Assembly (NCBI RefSeq): GCF_023923205.1
Contig: NZ_CP099490.1
Location: forward strand, 1 to 64,000
DNA: 64,000 nt
Source: Ornithinimicrobium cryptoxanthini
GTDB lineage: Bacteria > Actinomycetota > Actinomycetes > Actinomycetales > Dermatophilaceae
Reading direction: 5' to 3'
Shown here: positions 43,692 through 52,162 of the stretch, piece after piece
Numbering within the stretch: position 1 is the first letter of the stretch
Layout: each line of letters opens with the position of its first letter
Translations under genes and position numbers: made by a program
The notes under the pieces: generated by a model
The model's input: only the letters and a program-made list of their open reading frames with translations
What the model was told of the DNA's origin: nothing
The model's database searches: none

Positions 43692-44897
43692 ATGGGCTAT
43701 GACGTCACACGGATCAGGTCGCACTTCCCGGCACTGCTGGAGGGGGCGGCGCACTTCGACGGACCCGGTGGCACCCAGACGCCCGACGTCGTCGCGCAGG
43801 CTGTCGCGGGCACCCTCACGTCCGCCGTCGCCAACCGCGGCACGGTCACGGCTGCGGAGCGGCGTGCCGAGGCGATCGTGCTGGAGGCGCGCACCGCCGT
43901 GGCGGACCTGCTCGGCGCCGACCCGGTCGGTGTCGTCTTCGGCCGGTCAGCGACCGACCTCACCTTCCACTTCTCCCGGACCCTCTCCCAGGACTGGGGC
44001 GAGGGTGATGAGGTCGTCGTGACCCGCCTTGACCACGACGCCAACGTCCGCCCTTGGGTTATCGCTGCCGAGGCTCGCGGCGCCACGGTGCGCTTCGCCG
44101 ACTTCGATCCTGCGACCGGCGAGCTGACGCCCGACGACATCGCGACCGTCGTCACCGAGCGGACGCGCGTGGTGGCCGTGACCGCAGCCTCCAACCTGAT
44201 CGGAACCCGGCCCGACCTGCCGGCGATCGCCGAGGTCGTCCACGCGGTCGGCGCGCTGCTCTATGTCGACGGGGTGCACGCCACCGCCCACGTCCTGACC
44301 GACCTGCCAGAGTCCGGCGCAGACTTCTGGGTCTGCTCGCCATACAAGTTCCTCGGCCCCCACCACGGTGTGCTCGCCGCCCGTCCGGACCTGCTGGAGA
44401 CGCTGCGGCCGGACAAGCTGCTCCCCTCGCCGGACGACGTCCCTGAGCGCTTCGAGCTCGGGACCCTGCCCTACGAGATGCTGGCCGGGACGACCGCCGC
44501 GGTCGACTTCCTGGCCGGTCTCGACGACAGGGCGACAGGGTCGCGTCGCGCACGACTGACTGCCTCGTATGCCGCGCTCGAGGGTCACGAGGACGCCCTC
44601 CTGGCGACGTTGGAGCCGGGTCTGCGGGAGCTTCCGGGCGTGACGGTCTATGCCAATGCGGGGCGCCGGACCCCCACCACGCTGTTCACCCTCGAGGGCC
44701 ACGACCCGCAGGAGATCCGCCGCGCGCTCGCGGACGTGGGAGTGAACGCGCCGGCCAGTCACTTCTATGCGTGGGAGTGCAGCCAGCACCTGGGCCTCGG
44801 CGACAGTGGGGGCGTCCGAGTCGGACTGGCGCCCTACACGAGCGAGGACGACGTCGTGCGGCTGCTGGACGGTCTGCGAGCCCTCACGGGGTCGTAA
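43692..44897 (+). CDS. Cysteine-desulfurase-like class V aminotransferase
   Basis: A 401-residue PLP enzyme of the SufS/Csd-like fold. The PLP lysine is Lys219 in CSPYKFLGPHHG, with Asp193/His196 in YVDGVHATAH binding the cofactor. The family annotation 'cysteine desulfurase-like protein, TIGR01976' fits the start (DVTRIRSHFPAL, DGPGGTQTP) and length. The substrate need not be cysteine; no Isc/Suf genes are nearby. ATG 43692 is chosen; GTG 43674 would add six residues. Confidence 0.88.
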   Translation: MGYDVTRIRSHFPALLEGAAHFDGPGGTQTPDVVAQAVAGTLTSAVANRGTVTAAERRAEAIVLEARTAVADLLGADPVGVVFGRSATDLTFHFSRTLSQDWGEGDEVVVTRLDHDANVRPWVIAAEARGATVRFADFDPATGELTPDDIATVVTERTRVVAVTAASNLIGTRPDLPAIAEVVHAVGALLYVDGVHATAHVLTDLPESGADFWVCSPYKFLGPHHGVLAARPDLLETLRPDKLLPSPDDVPERFELGTLPYEMLAGTTAAVDFLAGLDDRATGSRRARLTASYAALEGHEDALLATLEPGLRELPGVTVYANAGRRTPTTLFTLEGHDPQEIRRALADVGVNAPASHFYAWECSQHLGLGDSGGVRVGLAPYTSEDDVVRLLDGLRALTGS

Positions 44898-44952
44898 CTT
44901 CCTCGGGCTGCCCGTTCGCCCTCGCGGGCCCCCGTTCGCCTACGCCGCAAGT

Positions 44953-45020
44953 GTCATGCGTTCTCGGTCTTGCAAGGCCGGGGTTCTAGCACCGGAACTG
45001 CAAGACCGGAAGCGCATGAC
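44953..45020. repeat. 68-bp imperfect inverted repeat
   Basis: Arms of 22 bases starting GTCATGCG (44953-44974) and ending CGCATGAC (44999-45020) match with three mismatches; the 24-base centre carries a second TGCAAGRCCGG-like element. It lies between the desulfurase-like gene and the AbiEi/DUF559-like gene, and is followed by a lone DnaA-box consensus TTGTCCACA (45028-45036). It may be the terminator of the upstream gene or a small mobile relic; no transposase is present. Confidence 0.6.
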
Positions 45021-45077
45021 GCAAACCTTGTCCACAGGGCGGACGCGAGGGGAGCAGGATTCAGGCAGGGTGGCCCG

Positions 45078-46046
45078 ATGTCAGCCGAGTCGTCAACGCC
45101 GTTTGGAGACCACCTGCGCCACCGGCGTGAGCGTGGCCTGGTGCGTCGACAGCGGGTCCATGAGGAGCTGGCGGACCATCAGGACAACCTGGTCAGTCCG
45201 GCGCAGTTGGCGCAGCTCGGGCTGACCTATGACGAGGTGCGTGCTGAGCTCGACGCAGGGCGTTGGCACCGGGTGGGACGCAAGACGATCAGCACAGGAG
45301 GGCCTTCGCTGGTCGGTCAGGACGCGGCGTTCCGCCGAGCGGTCTGGGACGTGGGGGGCGCGGCGTGCCTGGATGGTGTCTCGTCCCTGCTGGCCTGGGG
45401 ACTGCAGAAGTGGGACGAGGAGACGGTGCACGTCAGCGTCGAAGCGGGTGCGCGCTATCACCACACGGGTGGTGTGCGGGTGCACGTCCTGCGTCGTCGT
45501 GGCGCCGTGGTCAGTGCAGGCATCCCGCGCACCCCACCGGACGTGGCGAGCCTCCGCGCTGCCATGTGGGCTCGGAGCGACCGTGCGGCCGCGACGCTGC
45601 TGGCCATGGCGGTGCAACAGCGTCTGGTCGAGCCGGGACGTCTGCTCCGGGCCTGGAGAGATGTCGGCCGGTGTCACCGCAGGGCTGTCCTTGACAAGGT
45701 CGTGCCGCTGGTCGCGGACGGGGCACAGGCCCTCTCCGAGATCGACTTCGCCGAACTCGGCCGGTCCCGCGGTTGGCCCGAGCCGGACCGTCAGGTGGTC
45801 GTGCGGACCGTGCGAGGCCGGCCCTACCTTGACGTGCGCTTCACGGCCTACGGCGTCATCGTCGAGGTCAACGGTGTCCAGCACTACGAGTCGCTCGCGA
45901 CGATGGACGATGCGCTGCGGCGCAACAACCACGCGGCCGGTGCCGGCACCGCGCTGGAGATCCCGGCCGTGGCGCTTACCCTCGCACCCCAAAGTTTCCT
46001 CGACCAGGTCGAGGCGGCCCTGCATCGCGGAGGCTGGCACAGGTGA
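45078..46046 (+). CDS. AbiEi-type antitoxin-like / DUF559 (Vsr-like endonuclease) domain protein
   Basis: A 322-residue protein. The N-terminal ~90 residues resemble the AbiEi antitoxin winged helix (VSPAQLAQLGLTYDEVRAELDAGRWHRVGRKTI). The middle is a transcription-factor-like 'HVSVEAG ... VHVLRRR' region. The C-terminal ~90 residues resemble DUF559, a PD-(D/E)xK Vsr-like fold (LDVRFTAYGVIVEVNGVQHYE, MDDALRRNN). The nuclease-like motif has Asp followed by Glu-Val-Asn, so the final Lys of the classic motif is replaced. Proteins of this composite type are frequent in actinobacteria without a partner toxin, and none is adjacent here. Function is unknown; a DNA-related or defence role is a guess. 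Confidence 0.68.
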   Translation: MSAESSTPFGDHLRHRRERGLVRRQRVHEELADHQDNLVSPAQLAQLGLTYDEVRAELDAGRWHRVGRKTISTGGPSLVGQDAAFRRAVWDVGGAACLDGVSSLLAWGLQKWDEETVHVSVEAGARYHHTGGVRVHVLRRRGAVVSAGIPRTPPDVASLRAAMWARSDRAAATLLAMAVQQRLVEPGRLLRAWRDVGRCHRRAVLDKVVPLVADGAQALSEIDFAELGRSRGWPEPDRQVVVRTVRGRPYLDVRFTAYGVIVEVNGVQHYESLATMDDALRRNNHAAGAGTALEIPAVALTLAPQSFLDQVEAALHRGGWHR

Positions 46047-46088
46047 GGGTGGCGCCGCTGCGGAACGGCTGACTGAGAGACTGAGGAC

Positions 46089-46607
46089 ATGCACATCATG
46101 ACTGTCTGCCTGGGCAACATCTGCCGCTCACCTGCTGCCGAGTCGGTGCTGGTGCACAAGCTCAAGGAGGCTGGTCTGGACGACGTGACCGTCTCCTCGG
46201 CCGGCACCGCGGACTATCACATCGGCAAGCGCCCGCACGAGCTGTCGATCGCTGAGGGTGAGAGCCGTGGCTACGCCTTCTCCTCCACGGCCCTGCAGTT
46301 CACTGCAGACCACTTCGAGGAGGCCGACCTGGTCCTGGTGATGGACGGCTCCAACGCGGACAACGTCCGGGCGCTGGCGCGCCGGCCCGAGGACGAGGCC
46401 AAGGTGGTGCGCCTCGGTGCCTTCGCCCCTGACGCCGCCGACGGGGTGCGTGATGTCGCCGACCCCTGGGGTCACTCACGGGAGGCCTATCTGACGATGT
46501 ATGACCAGGTCGAGGAAGCCGTCGACGGGCTGGTGGCCGCCCTGGCCGACGGCACCGTCAGCCAGGTGATCGCGGCGACCGACAATCGTCGCGGTGGACA
46601 ACGGTGA
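46089..46607 (+). CDS. Low-molecular-weight protein tyrosine phosphatase
   Basis: A 172-residue phosphatase with the P-loop CLGNICRS (Cys7 nucleophile, Arg13) at the N terminus and the general acid Asp125 in DPWG. It belongs to the Wzb/PtpA class that acts on tyrosine-phosphorylated proteins; no cognate tyrosine kinase is nearby. The C-terminal ~20 residues extend beyond the family core. It stands alone, 42 bases after the DUF559-like gene. Confidence 0.93.
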   Translation: MHIMTVCLGNICRSPAAESVLVHKLKEAGLDDVTVSSAGTADYHIGKRPHELSIAEGESRGYAFSSTALQFTADHFEEADLVLVMDGSNADNVRALARRPEDEAKVVRLGAFAPDAADGVRDVADPWGHSREAYLTMYDQVEEAVDGLVAALADGTVSQVIAATDNRRGGQR

Positions 46608-46708
46608 GAGTGTCGACAATAGTGGTCCGCAATCTAGCGACGGGTCACCCGGTGGCAGAGGAGTCTTCGGGGCTGTCGTGAGCTGACCGAGACCGAAAGG
46701 CGCCCGCC

Positions 46709-48385
46709 ATGCTGGAGGACCTGGCCGCGAGACTCAGACTCCGAACCAACACCACCATCTTCTTCACCTCAGCCGGGCTGATGATCACCTTCCTCGTGCT
46801 GCTCCTGCTCTTCCCAGAGTGGACCGGTGAGACGTTCACCACCGGACGTGGCTGGGTGGTGACCAACCTCGGGTGGTTCTTCATCTTCGGCGTCACGATC
46901 TGGTTGCTGTTCCTGATCTTCATGGCGCTCAGCAGGTTCGGCAACATCCGGCTCGGGCCTGATGACTCCAAGCCCGCCTACAGCAACGTGTCCTGGTTCG
47001 CGATGCTGTTTGCCGGCGGCATCGGCACGGTCCTGATGTTCTGGGGTGTCGCCGAGCCGATCTCGCACTTCATGGAGCCCCCGCGGGACAACGTGGAGGC
47101 CTTCTCGGTGGAGGCGTCGCAAGATGCGATGTCCTTCTCGCTCTATCACCTGGGCCTGCACACGTGGACCATCTTCACGCTGCCGGGTCTCGCGTTCGGC
47201 TATTTCATCTATCGCAAGGGCCTGCCGATGCGGGTCAGCTCGGTGTTCTATCCGTTCCTGAAGGAGCGGATCCATGGCCCCATCGGTCGGACGATCGACA
47301 TCTTTGCCATCCTCGGCACCCTCTTTGGCCTGGCCGTGTCCATCGGCTTGGGCACCCAGCAGATCAATGCCGGTGCCGCGCACCTGGGCTGGGTGCCCGA
47401 CGCAGTCTGGCCCAAGGTGGCGATCATCGTCTTCATCACCGGCGTCGCGATCTATTCGATCGCCTCCGGCCTGGACAAGGGCGTGAAGCGGCTCTCGAAC
47501 ATCAACATCGGTATGGCGATCGGCCTGATGCTCTTTGTCTTCTTCACCGGGTCCACGGTCTTCCTGGCCCGACAGATCATCGAGTCAATCGGTCTGTATG
47601 GCCAGAACCTGGTGCCGCTGGCGTTCTGGAACGACGCGATGGCTCGCTACACCGATGAGCAGGGCTGGGGCTGGCAGGGCACCTGGACCGTCTTCTACTG
47701 GGCCTGGACGGTGACCTGGTCGCCCTTCATGGGCATCTTCCTGGCCAAGATCTCCCGCGGGCGCACGATCCGTGAGTTCGTCGTGGGGGTGCTGGTCGCG
47801 CCGACCGCTTTCACGCTGATCTGGTTCAGCATCTTCGGCTGGTCCGCCATGGACATTGACGGCATCGGCGGCGACGGTGGCGAGATCTCAGCGGCGGTCG
47901 CCGAGAGCGTGCCGGTGGCGATGTTTGAGTTCTTCGAGCACTTCCCGCTCACCCTGTTCGTCCAGGGCTTCGCACTGCTGATCGTGGCGGTCTTCCTGAT
48001 CACCTCGACAGACTCGGCGGCGCTCGTCGTCGACATGCTGTGCACCGGCGACGGCGATCCCGGGCCCGTCCACCAGCGGGTCTTCTGGGGTGCCTCCATC
48101 GGCTTCCTCGCGGCATCGTTGATCGTGCTGGCCGGGGACGAGGGTCTGGTCGCGCTGCAACAGGTGATCACGGTGGTCGGCCTGCCCATCTTTATCCTCG
48201 TCTTCGCCATGATGTTCGCGCTGATCAAGGGGGTGTTCCGCGAGGTGCCACCGTTGCCCAGGGGGACGATGCGCGCCCTTCGCCGCTCCGGGATGCAGGC
48301 CGTCCCGGTCGGACCGGAGCGCGAGCAGATCGCTGACGACGAGGACGTCGAGGTGGAGGGAAAGGAGGCGACGCCCGCCGACTGA
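46709..48385 (+). CDS. BCCT-family betaine/choline/carnitine transporter
   Basis: A 558-residue membrane transporter with 12 segments. Family hallmarks are GVAEPISHF, a glycine-rich stretch (AVSIGLGTQQINAGAAHLGW) and the Trp-rich WTVFYWAWTVTWSPFMGIFLAKISRGRTIREF. It takes up quaternary-ammonium osmoprotectants such as glycine betaine, probably with Na+. The C-terminal tail (EQIADDEDVEVEGKEA) is acidic and could be an osmosensing extension as in BetP, but it is short. The stop codon lies within the first unit of a 16-bp tandem repeat. Confidence 0.93.
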   Translation: MLEDLAARLRLRTNTTIFFTSAGLMITFLVLLLLFPEWTGETFTTGRGWVVTNLGWFFIFGVTIWLLFLIFMALSRFGNIRLGPDDSKPAYSNVSWFAMLFAGGIGTVLMFWGVAEPISHFMEPPRDNVEAFSVEASQDAMSFSLYHLGLHTWTIFTLPGLAFGYFIYRKGLPMRVSSVFYPFLKERIHGPIGRTIDIFAILGTLFGLAVSIGLGTQQINAGAAHLGWVPDAVWPKVAIIVFITGVAIYSIASGLDKGVKRLSNINIGMAIGLMLFVFFTGSTVFLARQIIESIGLYGQNLVPLAFWNDAMARYTDEQGWGWQGTWTVFYWAWTVTWSPFMGIFLAKISRGRTIREFVVGVLVAPTAFTLIWFSIFGWSAMDIDGIGGDGGEISAAVAESVPVAMFEFFEHFPLTLFVQGFALLIVAVFLITSTDSAALVVDMLCTGDGDPGPVHQRVFWGASIGFLAASLIVLAGDEGLVALQQVITVVGLPIFILVFAMMFALIKGVFREVPPLPRGTMRALRRSGMQAVPVGPEREQIADDEDVEVEGKEATPAD

Positions 48386-48470
48386 TCGGCTCTGCGACTG
48401 ATCGGCTCTGCGACTGATCGGCTCTGCGACTGCTCAGCTCTGCGACTGCTCAGCTCTGCGACTGCTCAGC
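48381..48470. repeat. 16-bp tandem repeat (5.6 copies) spanning two convergent stop codons
   Basis: Units start at 48381, 48397, 48413, 48429, 48445 and 48461 (last one partial). The first three read ACTGATCGGCTCTGCG and the next two ACTGCTCAGCTCTGCG. Every unit of the first type carries TGA on the + strand; every unit of the second carries TCA, i.e. TGA on the - strand. The BCCT gene ends in the first unit and the M3 peptidase gene ends in the last. Confidence 0.93.
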
Positions 48471-50508
48471 CGCCCAGGCCGAGGCGGTGCAGCAGGTGCG
48501 AGACGTCCGGATCGGCGCCACGGAAGTTGCGGTAGGTGTCCATCGCCTCGACGGACCCACCCGGAGCCAGCAGACCACGCCGGAAGGTCTCGCCGGCGGC
48601 GCGTGAGAGGCCCCCGTTGTCGCGGAACCAGGCGACGGTGTCGGCGTCCATGACCTCGGACCACAGATAGGAGTAGTAGCCGGCCGAGTAGCCACCGGCA
48701 AAGATGTGCGCGAAGTAGGTCGACCGGTAGCGCGGCGGGACCAGCGGGAAGGCCACGCCCGCCCGCTCCAGGGCGGCGGCCTCGAACTGTTCGACGCCGG
48801 CGCCGTCCTCGGGCAGCCCCGCCAGCGGACTCTGGTGCCAGGCCTGGTCCAACAGCATCGCCTTGAGCAGCTCCAGGGTGTGATAGCCACTCTCCTGGCG
48901 GGAGGCCACCAGCGCCTCGATCCACTCCGCAGGCACTGGGTCGCCGGACTCGTGGTGGCGCGCGAACTGCGCGATGAGCTCCGGCTCCCACGCCCAGATC
49001 TCGTTGACCTGGCTGGGGAACTCGACGAAGTCGCGCGGGACCGCGGTGCCGGAGCGGGACGGGTAGCGCACGTCGGACAGCAGGCCGTGCAGGTCGTGCC
49101 CGAACTCGTGGAACAGCGTGATCACGTTGGTCCACGTCATCAAGCTCGGTGAGCCGGGCGCGGGGGCCGGCACGTTGCACGTGTTGGTCACCACCGGCAG
49201 GTCACCAGTGAGCCCGGACTGCTTGACGAGTGAGGTCATCCAGGCACCGCCCTTCTTGGACGGCCGCGTCCAGGGGTCGATGACGACGGCTCCGAGGACA
49301 CTGCCATCCTCCTCGCGGACCTCGAAGACGCGCGCCTGCTGGGTGTAGCCGACGAGCTCGGGCCGCTCGTGGAAGGTGATGCCATAGAGCGCGGTGGCTG
49401 CCGCGAAGACGCCGTCGTGCAGCACCCGCTCGAACTCGAGGTAGGGCTTGAGCTGGTCGGTGTCGAAGCTGGTCTCTGCCGCCTCACGGCTGGCCAGGAA
49501 CTGCCAGTCCCACGGCTCCAGGGTCGCGCCCGGCTCCAGCTGCTCCAGCCGCTGCCGCAGGGTCTGCGCCTCCTGCTCGGCGATCGCCACGACGCCCGGA
49601 GCCAGGCGGCCCAGGAGGTCGTTGACGGCATCGGTCGTGCGGGCGCACGAGAGCTCTTGTGAGTATGCCGCGTGGTGCGGGTAGCCGAGCAGCCTCGCGC
49701 GCTCGTCGCGCAACCTGGCCAGCTGCACCAGCAGGTCGCGGGTGTCGTGCTCCCCGCCCAGCCCCCTGGTGGTGGAAGCTCGGTAGATGCGCTCGCGCAG
49801 CCCGCGGTGCTCCAGCACGTCGAGCAGCGGCTGGCCGGAGGTGTTGACGATCGGCACGAGCCAGCCGTCCAGATCCCGGTCCTGGGCTGCCTGCTCGAGG
49901 CCGGCCTTATCCTCGTCGGAGAGTCCGGCCAGCTCGGCGGCATCGGTCACGTGCACGGCCGCCGCGTTGCGTCCCGCGCTGACGACGGTCTCGAACTGCG
50001 TGGACAGCGTGGCCAGCTCGGCGTTGAGCTCGCGCAGCCGCTGCTGGTCCTGGTCGCCCAGGGCGATGCCGCCGCGCTCGTAGTCCTTGAGACGACGCTC
50101 CAGCGAGAAGGAGTCCTGCTCGTCCAGGGTCAGCTCACCGCGCTCGGCACGGTCGGCCAGGGACCGCAGCCGGTCATAGAGGCCGCGGTGGAGCAGGATC
50201 GCGTCGGTGTGGGCCGCGAGCCTGGGCGCGAACTCGGCCATGATCGCGTCCCGTTCGGGCGTGGTGTCCGCCGAGCGCGCCACCCAGAAGGCGGCCAGTG
50301 TGCGGTCGAGCGTGGCGCCGCTGAGCTCCCAGGCGTGCAGCACGTTCTCCACCGTGGCGGGCTCGTCCTCGGCAGCGATGGCCGCGAGGTTCGCCAGCTG
50401 TTCGGCCATGCCTGCCTCGGCGGCCTCGCGGACGTGGGCGTCGGTGAGGTTCGCGTAGTCGGGCAGGGCGAACGGCAGGGTGGATCCACGCAGCAACGGG
50501 TTCGGCAT
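48466..50508 (-). CDS. M3-family zinc oligopeptidase (Dcp-like)
   Basis: A 680-residue cytoplasmic metallopeptidase that degrades short peptides. The zinc motif HEFGH is at 467-471, with the third ligand Glu in DFVEFPSQVNE about 28 residues later; MTWTNVITLFHEFGHDLHGLLSDVRY and the C-terminal HIFAGGYSAGYYSYLWSEVM are M3A hallmarks. Length matches the peptidyl-dipeptidase Dcp/OpdA class. ATG 50508 is chosen over the 20-residue longer frame because it starts MPNPLLRGSTLPFALPDY, as in homologues. It is convergent with the BCCT gene across the tandem repeat. Confidence 0.94.
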   Translation of the reverse strand: MPNPLLRGSTLPFALPDYANLTDAHVREAAEAGMAEQLANLAAIAAEDEPATVENVLHAWELSGATLDRTLAAFWVARSADTTPERDAIMAEFAPRLAAHTDAILLHRGLYDRLRSLADRAERGELTLDEQDSFSLERRLKDYERGGIALGDQDQQRLRELNAELATLSTQFETVVSAGRNAAAVHVTDAAELAGLSDEDKAGLEQAAQDRDLDGWLVPIVNTSGQPLLDVLEHRGLRERIYRASTTRGLGGEHDTRDLLVQLARLRDERARLLGYPHHAAYSQELSCARTTDAVNDLLGRLAPGVVAIAEQEAQTLRQRLEQLEPGATLEPWDWQFLASREAAETSFDTDQLKPYLEFERVLHDGVFAAATALYGITFHERPELVGYTQQARVFEVREEDGSVLGAVVIDPWTRPSKKGGAWMTSLVKQSGLTGDLPVVTNTCNVPAPAPGSPSLMTWTNVITLFHEFGHDLHGLLSDVRYPSRSGTAVPRDFVEFPSQVNEIWAWEPELIAQFARHHESGDPVPAEWIEALVASRQESGYHTLELLKAMLLDQAWHQSPLAGLPEDGAGVEQFEAAALERAGVAFPLVPPRYRSTYFAHIFAGGYSAGYYSYLWSEVMDADTVAWFRDNGGLSRAAGETFRRGLLAPGGSVEAMDTYRNFRGADPDVSHLLHRLGLGG

Positions 50509-50568
50509 GCGGCTATTGCAACACCTGCCGCCGACTCCGACCACCGCAGGGGCGGCCGGGCAGCACAC

Positions 50569-50606
50569 AGGACGTCCGCCGCAGCCGGGGCCGCGACGGA
50601 CGTCCT
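50569..50606 (-). terminator. Hairpin at the end of the Liv-type operon
   Basis: AGGACGTCCGCCGC (50569-50582) pairs with GCGACGGACGTCCT (50593-50606) with one mismatch and a 10-base loop, 64 bases after the substrate-binding protein stop. A second small hairpin GTGGTG/CACCAC is at 50621-50635. Confidence 0.7.
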
Positions 50607-50670
50607 GGGGTGGCTCACACGTGGTGCGTCACCACCTGGTCAGGCAGGCGCTGCGCGCGCCCGCTGTGGG

Positions 50671-52110
50671 TCAGCTGCTCGCCGAGCAGGCCTGGGTGTA
50701 GTCGAGACCCTCGAAGGTCGAGCCGTGGAAGAACTCGTTGGTGGTCTCGATGCCGAGCGGCGCCTCGGCGTTGGGCGTGCCGATGATCAGACCGCTGGAG
50801 GCCACCTCGGCGCCGTTGCCGCCGTAGGTGATCGGCTCGGCCATGCCGTCGAAGTCCACCTCCAGTCCGTCCACCGCGGCACGCAGACCGGCCCGGGTCA
50901 GGTCACCGCTGTCGGCGGCCTTCTGGAGCAGGGCGTGCATCGAGTAGTTCATCGCCCACCCGATGACGTAGCCGCCGTTCGCGGGCTCCTCGCCGTCCAG
51001 CGATGCCTGCATCGCCTCGACTGCTGCACTGGTGCCGTCCCACTGCTCGGTCGGCACCATGTGGTTGTAGAGAGCGGTGAGCGCCGGAGCCGCGGCACTC
51101 TCCAGCAGCGCCGGGTTCCAGGTCGGCAGGGAGCCGAGGAAGCGACCGGTGAACCCGCCGGCCGCGAGCTTGCCGACGATCTCGGCGTTCTCGGCCGGAC
51201 CGACCGCGAGGATGACCACGTCCGGCTGGGCAGCCATGACCGCCGCGACCACCGAGTCCTGGCCACCGGTGACCTGGTTGGGTCCGGTGGGCACCACCGT
51301 GACGTCAGCGACGCCGTTGGCCTCCGCCCAGAGCTGGGCACCGGCCGCGGAGTCGCCTCCGTAGTCACCGGGGTAACCGACGGCGGCCACGGAGCTGATC
51401 TCACCGTGGTTCTCGGCGAACCAGTCCAGCCCGACCATCGACTCGACGCAGTAGGAGTAGCCGAACTCCATGATCAGGCCCATGTCGTTCTCCTCGAACG
51501 AGTAGCCCGACCACCAGGAGGCCGGCACTGCGACGATGTCGTTGGCATCCATGTCGGCCAGGACCGACTCGGTGTTGACCGTGCCCAGCGAGTGGGCCAG
51601 CGCCAGGATGTTGGGCTCGATCTGCTGGTATGCCGCGGCGTGCTCAGCAGGCTGGTACTTGGTGTCGCGGGTGTAGGTGTCGATGTCGACGTCGAACCCG
51701 GCGATGCCACCGTCGGCGTTGACCTGCGCCCAGTAGGCACGCTGAGCGTCGACAATGGGCACGGCGAGCGCCGCGAACGGGCCCTCGGTGAGGTCGGAGA
51801 GGACCCCGAGATAGATGCACCCGTTGTCCGGGTTCACGCCCTCGGGACAGGCCTCCTCGGTGACGCCGTCACCGATGGCGATCTCACCGCCGGCGTCGGG
51901 GTCCTCAGACTCCGCCGCGGGGTCCGACTCGGACGAGGCGTCCGTGTCCGGCTCGGGAGTGTCCTCGGCGGCATCCGCCTCGGAAGGCGTCGTCTCGGGC
52001 TCGTCCTCGACCGCGGTGCACGCGGACAGGACCAACCCGGTTGCAGCAGCCAGGGCGAGCAGCCGCCGCGCGGGAGAGGTGCGCGGCGAGCGCACTGTGG
52101 TGGTGGACAT
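50671..52110 (-). CDS. Liv-type ABC substrate-binding lipoprotein
   Basis: A 479-residue lipoprotein. The signal ends in the lipobox LVLSAC, then an acidic Ser/Glu/Asp/Thr spacer (about 60 residues) tethers the type-I periplasmic-binding domain (YLGVLSDLTEGPFAALAVPIVDAQRAYWAQVNADGGIAG). This fold binds branched-chain amino acids, amides or aromatic/other carboxylates. ATG 52110 has the RBS AAGGAGC. It is the last gene of the operon, 52 bases after livM. The ligand is not predictable, but the operon's acyl-CoA ligase argues for a carboxylic acid. Confidence 0.9.
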   Translation of the reverse strand: MSTTTVRSPRTSPARRLLALAAATGLVLSACTAVEDEPETTPSEADAAEDTPEPDTDASSESDPAAESEDPDAGGEIAIGDGVTEEACPEGVNPDNGCIYLGVLSDLTEGPFAALAVPIVDAQRAYWAQVNADGGIAGFDVDIDTYTRDTKYQPAEHAAAYQQIEPNILALAHSLGTVNTESVLADMDANDIVAVPASWWSGYSFEENDMGLIMEFGYSYCVESMVGLDWFAENHGEISSVAAVGYPGDYGGDSAAGAQLWAEANGVADVTVVPTGPNQVTGGQDSVVAAVMAAQPDVVILAVGPAENAEIVGKLAAGGFTGRFLGSLPTWNPALLESAAAPALTALYNHMVPTEQWDGTSAAVEAMQASLDGEEPANGGYVIGWAMNYSMHALLQKAADSGDLTRAGLRAAVDGLEVDFDGMAEPITYGGNGAEVASSGLIIGTPNAEAPLGIETTNEFFHGSTFEGLDYTQACSASS

Positions 52111-52162
52111 GAGTGCTCCTTCGTGAGGGTGATGCATGGACGGGGCTAGTAGCTACGCATTT

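Noticed and set aside
44953..45020. Insertion sequence ends
   Set aside because: No transposase and no target duplication; the arms are only 24 bases apart.
49672..52149. 825-codon open frame on the + strand opposite the M3 peptidase and substrate-binding protein genes
   Set aside because: Crosses the end of one real gene and the whole of another, including the operon terminator; not a protein.
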